The position numbers were made by a program, and so were the translations under genes. The notes under the pieces are model-generated. The model was given only the letters and a program-made list of their open reading frames with translations. It was not told where the DNA came from and made no database searches. DNA of 7,183 nt from Bacilli bacterium (GTDB taxonomy: Bacteria > Bacillota_I > Bacilli_A > RFN20 > CAG-288): positions 1-7,183 of the forward strand of contig JAQWCB010000047.1 in NCBI GenBank assembly GCA_028707375.1, in the 5' to 3' direction. Below are positions 1 through 6,600 of this stretch, piece after piece. How positions within the stretch are numbered: the first letter of the stretch is position 1; every line of letters starts with the position of its first letter.

Positions 1-66
1 GAGAAGACACAAAGAGAATTAAAGGATTTAGTTAATAAAGAAGAAGATGACAAGGACAAAAAATAA
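1..66 (+). CDS. C-terminal end of an unidentified charged protein (5' end outside window)
   Basis: The plus-strand frame starting at base 1 is open for 21 codons and ends with TAA at 64-66. The tail is strongly hydrophilic, rich in Lys, Glu and Asp, and ends in EEDDKDKK, which looks like a disordered charged C-terminus. No domain is visible, so no function can be assigned. In many Bacillota, ftsH or hslO lies upstream of dusB, and FtsH often has a charged tail, but this is only a guess from gene order. The stop is followed by the long palindrome at 73-186, which could end its transcript. That the frame is a real gene end is itself an inference: it is the first frame of the window, with a plausible composition and a stop well placed before the intergenic region. 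Confidence 0.5.
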   Translation, partial: EKTQRELKDLVNKEEDDKDKK

Positions 67-75
67 ATAATTATT

Positions 76-104
76 TTGATCCTAATTTGGCTCTCGATAA
101 TAAT
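76..104 (+). promoter_or_regulatory. Weak candidate promoter for dus inside the palindrome
   Basis: TTGATC at 76-81 (4 of 6 to the -35 consensus) lies 17 bases before AATAAT at 99-104 (5 of 6 to the -10 consensus). If used, transcription would start in the loop of the palindrome near 111 and leave a leader of about 90 bases. In such AT-rich DNA matches of this quality arise easily by chance, so this is a weak call. Read-through from the upstream gene is the alternative source of dus transcription. Confidence 0.2.
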
Positions 105-147
105 AAATGATTTAGAAAATATTGTTTTGTAATAGTTTCCTTTGTTG

Positions 148-175
148 ATTTAATTATTGTTGAGAGCCTTTTATT
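148..175 (+). terminator. Possible Rho-independent terminator tail (3' arm plus T-run)
   Basis: The 3' arm of the central 20-bp stem (148-168) ends in GAGAGCC and runs straight into TTTTATT. Its partner arm is 89-108. A GC-rich stem base followed by T residues is the usual intrinsic-terminator arrangement, and it would end the transcript of the gene finishing at base 66. The loop region is unusually long (39 bases, itself partly paired) and the T-run is short and interrupted, so termination may be partial. On the minus strand the matching position has only AAATT, so it should work in the plus direction only. Confidence 0.4.
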
Positions 176-200
176 AGGATAGAAATTTGAGGACTATTAT

Positions 201-1175
201 ATGGTTAAGACACTGACAATCGCTGGAAAAGAAATCAAAAATAGATATATTCAGGCACCATTAGCGGGCTATTCAAGTCGGGCGATGCGCGAGATGGGAA
301 GACGCTATGGTGCGGGGTTAGTATACACAGAAATGACTTCCGCAACGGCCTTGGTTTATCACAACGAGAAGACTTTTGCTATGTTGCCACGGCATGAAGA
401 GAAAAATGTTGCGCTTCAGATTTTTGGTGGCGATATTCCGACTATATTGAAGTGTATTCCTGTCATTGAAGCTGAGAGCGAATACGATTTTTTGGATTTT
501 AATTGTGGGTGTCCGGTAAAAAAAGTTATTAAACAAAAAGCTGGATCCTCATGGCTTCTTCGTCCCGATGAACTATATAATTTGGCTAGAAGTATGGTCA
601 AAATATCAGCAAAACCTGTTCTTTTTAAAATTCGTTTAGGATTTGATAATGAACATCGAAATTACTTATCCATTGCAAAACTTTTGGAAGATGCGGGTGT
701 GAAGGCAATCGCGGTACACGGTCGAACAAGGGCGGAAGGATTTGGTGGTGAAGTTGATTACCAAGCTATTGCTGAAATTAAAAAAGAACTTAGCATTCCA
801 GTTATAGCTAATGGAAATATTTCTTTAGCAAACATTGATCAGGTGATGAATATTACTCAGGCTGATGGATATATGATTGGTCGGCAAAGCATAGGTAATC
901 CTAAGATATTTGAGGATTTAATTTATCATGAAGAAGGAAAGCAAATTGCTAGGGCCTCGATAGATAAATTGATTGATGATGTCCTGATTCATTTAGATTT
1001 ACTCATTGATGAATTTGGAGAAACAGTGGCCTGCCGCATGATGCGAAGTTTTGTTTCATTATATTTAAAAGGTGTATATAATATTAAGCCATACAAAATT
1101 AAATTGGTTCGGGCCAATACCAAAAAAGAATACGTTGACATCCTTCGTGAGTTGAAAGCAAGTCAAATTATTTAA
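201..1175 (+). CDS. dusB: tRNA-dihydrouridine synthase, DusB-like
   Basis: This 324-residue protein is an FMN-dependent enzyme that reduces uridine to dihydrouridine in the D-loop of tRNA using NADPH, in the cytosol. The N-terminal TIM barrel shows the FMN-binding start APLAG (19-23), QIFGG (73-77), the catalytic-loop motif NCGCP (101-105) with the probable general acid Cys104, KIRLG (143-147), HGRTR (173-177), the phosphate-binding strand IANGNI (202-207) and IGRQSIGNP (226-234). The helical C-terminal tRNA-binding domain follows from about 240. The length is normal for the family. The ATG at 201 is preceded by GAGGA at 189-193 with a 7-base spacer. NCGCP replaces the more usual NMGCP, and GRQSIGNP the more usual GRGAxGNP; all residues thought essential remain. 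The DusB subtype rests on overall motif resemblance and gene context, and the exact tRNA position (17, 20 or 20a) cannot be read from sequence. The stop overlaps that of the convergent neighbour. Confidence 0.93.
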   Translation: MVKTLTIAGKEIKNRYIQAPLAGYSSRAMREMGRRYGAGLVYTEMTSATALVYHNEKTFAMLPRHEEKNVALQIFGGDIPTILKCIPVIEAESEYDFLDFNCGCPVKKVIKQKAGSSWLLRPDELYNLARSMVKISAKPVLFKIRLGFDNEHRNYLSIAKLLEDAGVKAIAVHGRTRAEGFGGEVDYQAIAEIKKELSIPVIANGNISLANIDQVMNITQADGYMIGRQSIGNPKIFEDLIYHEEGKQIARASIDKLIDDVLIHLDLLIDEFGETVACRMMRSFVSLYLKGVYNIKPYKIKLVRANTKKEYVDILRELKASQII

Positions 1176-1183
1176 TCTTGACT
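1161..1183. terminator. Hairpin across the shared stop codons of two convergent genes
   Basis: AGTCAA (1161-1166) pairs with TTGACT (1178-1183), and ATT (1167-1169) pairs with AAT (1174-1176) after a bulged C at 1177, leaving a four-base loop at 1170-1173. This 9-bp hairpin is centred on the TTTAA where the dus stop (1173-1175) and the minus-strand stop (1172-1174) overlap. It could act as a bidirectional transcript end because there is no intergenic space. Neither side carries a proper T-run, so it is at best a weak terminator. Confidence 0.3.
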
Positions 1184-1642
1184 ATGAAGCGATTTAATAA
1201 ATTCTTCGAGACTAGTGTCTGGAATCACTTTGATGTTGTTAGCCAAAAGCAATCGTGTTGTCATGCCCTGACCTTTAATTAGTTTGCCGCTGAAGGTACC
1301 ATCATAGACTGTTTTAAAACCGCAAGAAGGGGATTTTTCCTTTAAGATGGCTAATTTGACGTTATATTTCTTGGCTTGTTCAAGAGCTATTTTAGCTCCG
1401 CGAGCAAAATATTCGGAAACGTCTTTTCCCTGGGAAGAAATTACTTTCCCATCTAGAATTTCTGACGGGTCGCGCGGGGTGGATAAACCTGAATCAGCCT
1501 CGGGACAAATAGGAATTATATTAAAAAAATTGACTAGCTGTAAGGCAAAATTATTGGTCATCGCTTGGCCGTCATAGCGCGAGGGCGCTCCAAGCAGACA
1601 AGCTGAGACTAAGATATATGGTTTAGTGTTATTTGGTTTCAT
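1172..1642 (-). CDS. DUF523 / TudS-like putative [4Fe-4S] protein
   Basis: This 156-residue protein matches the small DUF523 family along its whole length. Visible hallmarks are VSACLLG (12-18) with Cys15, RYDG (22-25), ICPEADSGLSTPRDP (45-59) with Cys46, LKEKSPSCG (100-108) with Cys107, YDGTFSG (113-119) and GQGMTTRLL (124-132). The three invariant cysteines are those that, in the characterised member thiouracil desulfidase TudS, hold a [4Fe-4S] cluster whose free iron takes sulfur from thiouracil. A desulfidase role here is inference; most of the family is uncharacterised. There is no signal peptide, so it is probably cytosolic. The ATG at 1640-1642 lies inside the last codons of the upstream transporter (14-base overlap) and has no good Shine-Dalgarno sequence, which suggests translational coupling. 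Its stop overlaps the end of dus by 4 bases on the opposite strand. Confidence 0.88.
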   Translation of the reverse strand: MKPNNTKPYILVSACLLGAPSRYDGQAMTNNFALQLVNFFNIIPICPEADSGLSTPRDPSEILDGKVISSQGKDVSEYFARGAKIALEQAKKYNVKLAILKEKSPSCGFKTVYDGTFSGKLIKGQGMTTRLLLANNIKVIPDTSLEEFIKSLHSQD

Positions 1643-3026
1643 CGATTATTTCATTAATGTTGATTTCCGTAGTTTTTTCTCTATCGATTCTTTTTAACTC
1701 GTGAAGTAACATTCTATCCTTCATAGATACTTTAACATAAATTATAGCAAAGATAGTACCTAATAATCCGACGATGGCAAGCATGATGCCAAAGGCAACG
1801 CGAAAGGTAAAGTCTGGATTCGGTCCAGGATTAATCCCAGATTCATAACCGAGGGATATAGAAAGGACTGAAGTTATAATTGCTGCAAAGATAACCGATA
1901 TTCGCGAGATAAACGATCCCATTGACCCCAGTGCAGCTTCGCGAGAAACGTGATACTTAATCTTATCAATATCAATTAATTCAGCAAGAATCATATCAGG
2001 AGTAAGAAGCAAGCCCCCGAAGGAAGGACCGATTATGGACGTAACAACACATCCGCTGATAAAATTGTTAGGAAAATATAATAGGCACAAACCGAGTGGC
2101 AACATAATGAATGAAATGAGCCATGCCTTAACAAAGCCTATCTTTTTTATGACTTGTGACCATAGAGGAATAGAGATAAGCAAGGTTAAGAAAAGACAGA
2201 CTAATACAACGGATTGTTGCCATCCCGACACCTTCAGAACATATTTGCAATACATCGGATATAAAGAGACGACAATTGCCATAACCGCAAGGAAAAAAGA
2301 CTGAGCAACATGATAGATGACAAAAGGCTTATTCTTTAGAACTTCTTTCAACATCTTGATTGAAGAATATTGCTTTTGCACTTCCTTCTTGGCCTTTATA
2401 TCATCTGAAATACGAATTGAACGCACCATGATAAAAACACATATTAGAAAAATAATTCCATAGATAACGCCAATCAAAGCATAGTTGAGACCGAGCTCAT
2501 CTAATAGTATGGGGGTGAAAAAATAGCATAGAATAAAAGCGACAATTTCTAGCAAGTGTTTGTACGAAGCGGCCTTGTTGCGCTTTTGTGTCGATGGGAA
2601 AAGCGTTGGGAAAAGAGCGTTGTAATTGATGTAGAAAATAGTGTTGGCATTCTCTACCAGAATGGAAATTACAATATAATAAATTATAAATTGAACGGCA
2701 GAAAAATTAGTGTTTCGATTCACAGCATAGGTGAGGACAATAAAAATAGGAATCCAAATGCATCCATAAATTATCCATGGTAGTCTTTTTCCGAGTTTAG
2801 ATTTAGTATGTTCAGATAAGGTTCCAGCGATGACATCATCAATCCAGTCAACAATGACAAAAATGATTTTGCATGCCGAGGCCCAATATATGGTTACCAT
2901 ACCAGTATCGGTCCAATAACTTAAGTTAAATCCATGAAAGAGCTGAGTAATCAAACTGACTCCAAAAAAACCTAAGGCGAATCCGATGGGGGATGAAGGC
3001 TTGGTTCGGTGAAGAATTCGTGTCAT
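1629..3026 (-). CDS. GPH-family (MelB-like) MFS cation symporter
   Basis: This protein of about 465 residues is an inner-membrane transporter of the glycoside-pentoside-hexuronide:cation symporter family (MFS_2). About twelve hydrophobic segments are visible, with a charged cytoplasmic loop near 203-230 between the two halves and a charged tail from about 431. The family signature lies at 60-84: Asp60 and Asp64 sit four apart like the cation-binding Asp55/Asp59 of MelB, followed by a Gly, then TKSKLGKRLPW in the place of the MelB TRSRWGKFKPW. The SREAALGS segment (361-368) matches the conserved loop before helix 11. The substrate is unknown; sugars or glycosides are typical of the family. I chose the ATG at 3024-3026 because GAGG (3032-3035) precedes it by 5 bases. 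An in-frame ATG at 3048-3050 would add 8 residues but has no such site and abuts the probable -10 box. It is co-oriented and overlapping with the DUF523 gene. Confidence 0.88.
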   Translation of the reverse strand: MTRILHRTKPSSPIGFALGFFGVSLITQLFHGFNLSYWTDTGMVTIYWASACKIIFVIVDWIDDVIAGTLSEHTKSKLGKRLPWIIYGCIWIPIFIVLTYAVNRNTNFSAVQFIIYYIVISILVENANTIFYINYNALFPTLFPSTQKRNKAASYKHLLEIVAFILCYFFTPILLDELGLNYALIGVIYGIIFLICVFIMVRSIRISDDIKAKKEVQKQYSSIKMLKEVLKNKPFVIYHVAQSFFLAVMAIVVSLYPMYCKYVLKVSGWQQSVVLVCLFLTLLISIPLWSQVIKKIGFVKAWLISFIMLPLGLCLLYFPNNFISGCVVTSIIGPSFGGLLLTPDMILAELIDIDKIKYHVSREAALGSMGSFISRISVIFAAIITSVLSISLGYESGINPGPNPDFTFRVAFGIMLAIVGLLGTIFAIIYVKVSMKDRMLLHELKRIDREKTTEININEIIDETK

Positions 3027-3031
3027 GATTA

Positions 3032-3035
3032 CCTC
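3032..3035 (-). promoter_or_regulatory. Ribosome binding site that decides the transporter start
   Basis: On the minus strand, GAGG is followed after 5 bases by the ATG at 3024-3026. The upstream in-frame ATG at 3048-3050 has only AT-rich sequence before it. This favours the shorter 465-residue protein. Confidence 0.6.
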
Positions 3036-3043
3036 GTGCTTTA

Positions 3044-3072
3044 TTAACATATTATATAATAATTTGTATTAT
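3044..3072 (+). promoter_or_regulatory. Candidate sigma-A promoter for pth-mfd
   Basis: TTAACA (3044-3049, 5 of 6 to the -35 consensus) is separated by 17 bases from TATTAT (3067-3072, 5 of 6 to the -10 consensus). Transcription would begin near 3079 and leave a leader of about 30 bases. A perfect TATAAT also occurs at 3070-3075, but its spacing from TTAACA is 20 bases. The region is very AT-rich, so the exact hexamers are uncertain, although a promoter is required somewhere in this 84-base divergent gap. Confidence 0.45.
3051..3056 (-). promoter_or_regulatory. Candidate -10 box for the transporter/DUF523 unit
   Basis: On the minus strand 3051-3056 reads TATAAT, a perfect -10 consensus. The -35 position at a 17-base spacer (3074-3079) reads TATTAT, which is poor; a better TTTACA at 3082-3087 lies too far away (25 bases). 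A start near 3044 would leave about 18 bases before the ATG at 3026 and would exclude the ATG at 3050 from most of the transcript. It overlaps the proposed pth promoter, so the two could compete. Confidence 0.35.
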
Positions 3073-3097
3073 AATAATATTTGTAAAAGAGAATAGC

Positions 3098-3102
3098 AAA
3101 GG
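3098..3102 (+). promoter_or_regulatory. Ribosome binding site of pth
   Basis: AAAGG at 3098-3102 lies 8 bases before the pth ATG at 3111, a normal spacing. It supports this start, which also gives the standard family N-terminus MKLIVGLGNPG. Confidence 0.6.
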
Positions 3103-3110
3103 TAAAATAA

Positions 3111-3695
3111 ATGAAATTGATTGTTGGTTTGGGAAATCCTGGGAAAGAATACGAACACACGCGTCACAATATGGGTTTTGATTTAGTTGATATGTTGGCG
3201 GAAGATTTAGCGGCTCCTGCCTATAAAAATAAATTTAATTCTTTGTATACTAAAGTTTTGTTTCAAGGCGAAACGGTCTTCATTATGAAGCCATTAACGT
3301 ATATGAATCTATCAGGGGAAGCAGTAAAGCCCTTTGTTGAATATTTTAAGATAGATACTCAAGATATCATTGTCGTGATGGATGATATGGCTTTGGAGCC
3401 AGGACGATTCCGCCTGCGTCAAAAAGGATCTTCCGGCGGTCAAAAAGGTCTGGGGAATATTATTGACCTTTTGCATACCCAGAACATCAAACGCATAAGA
3501 ATAGGAACAGGAGAGCCGTTGAATAAAAATGTTGTGGATTATGTTTTAACAGCTCCTAGTGGCAACGAAAAGGAAAAAATAGAAGAGGCCTTGGAGGAGG
3601 CCTTGCTTGCTTTGAAATATGCTATCGCTACTAATTTTGACAAGGCGATGACCAATTTTAACGTGAAGAAAGTAAAAAATGTAAATGGAAAATAA
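3111..3695 (+). CDS. pth: Peptidyl-tRNA hydrolase
   Basis: This 194-residue cytosolic enzyme cleaves the ester bond of peptidyl-tRNAs released from stalled ribosomes and recycles the tRNA; it is usually essential. The N-terminal strand LIVGLGNPG (3-11) carries Asn9, the catalytic His19 lies in YEHTRHN (14-20), Asn66 in KPLTYMNLSG (60-69) and Asp91 in VVMDD (88-92). RIRIGTGEP (128-136) closes the fold. These correspond to Asn10, His20, Asn68 and Asp93 of the E. coli enzyme. The glycine-rich loop reads GGQKG (109-113) where E. coli and Bacillus have GGHNG, so the substrate-contacting Asn (E. coli Asn114) is replaced by Lys112. The length is typical. The gene heads a unit with mfd and overlaps it by 11 bases; pth before mfd is a conserved order in Bacillota. 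Confidence 0.96.
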   Translation: MKLIVGLGNPGKEYEHTRHNMGFDLVDMLAEDLAAPAYKNKFNSLYTKVLFQGETVFIMKPLTYMNLSGEAVKPFVEYFKIDTQDIIVVMDDMALEPGRFRLRQKGSSGGQKGLGNIIDLLHTQNIKRIRIGTGEPLNKNVVDYVLTAPSGNEKEKIEEALEEALLALKYAIATNFDKAMTNFNVKKVKNVNGK

Positions 3696-6600
3696 TCCAC
3701 TAATAGATATTCTTGGACACGACGGCCAAATTGAGCATTTCGATATCGATCATCCTATAAAGGCTGATTCACTTGAAACGCTAGCGATGATTGTTGGTAT
3801 TTCCTATCAAGAAAAAGCTCAAAGTATTTCGGTTGTCTTACCAACACTTTTTGATGCTAGACAATTTATTAGTTTGCTTACTAACTATGTCAGCGAAAAA
3901 AATATTCTTTTTTTTCCACGTGATGAAGTACAGAGAATTGAGGCTATTTCTTCTTCCAAAGAAATGCTTGAAGAAAGATTATATTCTTTGTCAAAAATTT
4001 CTTTTTCGACAAAAAAGTATATTTTCGTTACACATGCGATTGCTTTGATTCACGATGTTAGCTCCCCTAAGAGATTTAAAGATAACACGATTGTATTGCA
4101 CAAAGGAGATATTATTCCACCAAATGAATTGGTGAGAAAATTAATTGAACTGGGGTACTCTCGGGTTCCCCGCGTAGAGAAAGTATTAGAATTTTCATAT
4201 CGAGGTGAAATTATCGACATATACTCTCCTTCTTTATTGAATCCCGTGCGAATAGAATATTTTGACGATGAGATAGATGATTTGCGGGCTTTTAATAGCA
4301 ATACACAACTTTCGATAAGAGAAGAAAATAATTTGACTATCGTTCCTGCCAACGAGAATATTTTTAATGCCGAAGAGATTGATGCTGGTGTTAAAAAAAT
4401 AAAGAAGGAATTAGATAGTCTAATAGACGTTAAGTTAGAAGACAAAGAAGAAATGGTAAATAAGATTTCAACTTTTTGCGAGCTAGTCTATTCAGAGGGA
4501 ATCGGAGAAAATCAAGTCCGATATTTACCATACTTTACTAATAAGCATTATTCAATTTTGGAATATTTAACAAAATCTCGCATTCTATTTTATCGTTATG
4601 AGGATGTTATTTCGATGGCTAACGATTATTATCAGGAAGCGATTAGCTATTTTGATGAATTGAATTCGGCTCACTTAGCGTTAAGCCAAGAGATGACATG
4701 CTTCGTTCCTCGAGATTTTTTAATTGAATATGATGCGGAAAAAGTTATCGATTTGCCATCAAAGTTGTCTGTTACCGATATACCTTATCGTTTCTCAAAT
4801 GTTTTATCGGCACCTAAAGCTATCGATGATTTAAAAAAGGATGGTTTTACAGTTAAAGTTTTTTTGGCTAATGATCGCTTTGAAAAATTCAAATCTGTCT
4901 GCGATGAACAGAATCGCACTTTATCAATAAATGGTAATGAATCAGCGGATATTGATGTTGTTTTAGGAAAAGATCTATCGCGGGGTTTTTTAGTTCCCAA
5001 TTATAAATTAGCTATTCTGTCCGGCAATGAAATTTTTGGAGTTAAGCCGGGCAGTTCATATTTTATGAATCGCTTTAAAGAGGCTAAAGTCATAAAAAAG
5101 TATCAGGATTTACAACCGGGAGATTATGTTGTTCACGAAGAGCAAGGAATAGGAAAATTTTTGGGAATACTAGAGATTGATGGTCTCGAATATTTACAAA
5201 TTCAATATGCCGGAGCGGGAGCTAAATTATATATTCCTCTAAGTAAATATCGATTGATTAGGAAGTATTCATCCAAGGAAGGTGTAACGCCCAAATTGGA
5301 TAAGTTAGGTGGAGCTACGTGGGCTAAAAGAAAGGCTAAAATAAGAGGTAGAATTGCTTACCTGGCTGATCGTTTAATTGAAATTGCTGCTAAGCGTTCT
5401 CAGTTGCCAGGTTTTTCTTTTCAAGCTGATGATGATTTTGAGAATATGTTTGACCGAGCCTTTCCTTACGAATTGACTTCGGGACAGAAAAAGGCGTGGA
5501 AAGAGATTAAACACGATATGATGTCTGTCCATCCAATGGATCGCTTGCTGACAGGAGATGTTGGTTTTGGAAAGACAGAAGTGGCTTTTAGGGCGGCCTA
5601 TAAGGCTATTTTATCTGGAAAACAAGTGGCTTTGCTATGCCCGACAACTATTTTAGCAGAACAGCATTTTGAAGTGGCTCAAAAGAGATTCGAGGGCTTT
5701 GGAGTCGTGGTTAAATTGATTTCACGAAATGTTACTCGCGTTAAGCAAACTGAGATATTAAAGGATCTTTACGAAGGGAAAGTGCATCTATTAATTGGAA
5801 CGCATCGCATTTTGTCAAAAGATGTCAAATTTAAAAATTTAGGACTTTTAATTGTCGATGAGGAACAGCGTTTCGGCGTTACACATAAAGAAAAAATTAA
5901 GGAGATGACCACCAATATTGATGTTTTGACTTTGACAGCTACTCCCATTCCGCGAACATTACAGATGTCGCTATTGAATTTTCGCGCCTTATCCAATCTA
6001 TCGGATCCGCCAATAAACCGCCTGCCAATTAAAACTTATGTGGTCAAATATGATATCAACTTGGTTCGTGAAGTGATTTCACGCGAACTTGGGCGAAAAG
6101 GACAAGTGTATTTTTTGCACAATCGCATTGTTTCTATCTATAAGAAAACTGATCAGTTGCGCAAACTATTTCCATATGCGAAAATTGAGGCGGTACATGG
6201 TCAGTTGCCATCGGATGAAATGATGGATATCATGACAAGATTTTACAATAAACAAATAGATATACTCGTTTGCACATCTATTATTGAAACGGGTTTAGAT
6301 GTTCCTAATTGCAACACTATTATTGTTGAGGGAGCGGAGAATTTTGGACTTTCACAATTATATCAAATCAAGGGTCGAGTCGGGCGCTCTTCACGACTGG
6401 CTTATGCTTATTTGACCTATAGAGATTATGGTAAGTTAAACGAAGACTCACACAAGCGATTAAAAGCGTTAAAAGAATTCACAGAGCTTGGAAGTGGATA
6501 TAAAATCGCGACACAGGATTTAAATATTAGAGGAGCGGGAGATATCCTTGGAAAAGAACAGGCAGGATTTGTTGATTCAATCGGATATGATGCATATATG

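Larger units (their letters stand above)
73..186. repeat. Long imperfect palindrome / extended hairpin upstream of dus
   Basis: Nearly all of the 134-base gap between the first gene and dus folds back on itself. The pairing segments, from outside in, are 73-77 with 182-186 (5 bp), 79-86 with 173-180 (8 bp, ATCCTAAT/ATTAGGAT), 89-108 with 148-168 (20 bp including two G-U pairs and one bulged A, starting GGCTCTC and ending GAGAGCC), and an inner stem 115-123 with 131-139 (8 bp around one mismatch) with a 7-base loop. GAGAGCC is followed by TTTTATT at 169-175, so the central stem could act as a Rho-independent terminator for the upstream gene. A plain terminator does not need the matching outer arms, however. 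Other readings are a degenerate MITE-like element or a structured leader RNA. The structure ends 2 bases before the dus ribosome binding site. Confidence 0.75.

Noticed and set aside
73..186. Calling the palindrome a MITE or insertion remnant outright
   Set aside because: No flanking target duplication is evident and no second copy lies in the window, so mobility cannot be claimed; it is reported as a repeat/hairpin only.
318..601. Open frames on the minus strand inside dus
   Set aside because: They lie wholly within a clearly recognisable dus gene, have no family features and no ribosome binding site that I can support.
2035..2783. Plus-strand open frames opposite the transporter
   Set aside because: They are shadows of the transporter gene with no recognisable motif.
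3748..3860. Loss of the first nucleotide-binding site in Mfd as an unusual defect
   Set aside because: The UvrB-like module of Mfd normally has degenerate ATPase motifs, so this is expected for the family.
4050..4445. 131-codon open frame on the minus strand inside mfd
   Set aside because: It is antisense to the conserved UvrB-like module of mfd, is Ser-rich as expected of a shadow frame, and shows no domain. The same holds for the shorter antisense frames at 4785-5000, 5769-5996 and 6426-6707.
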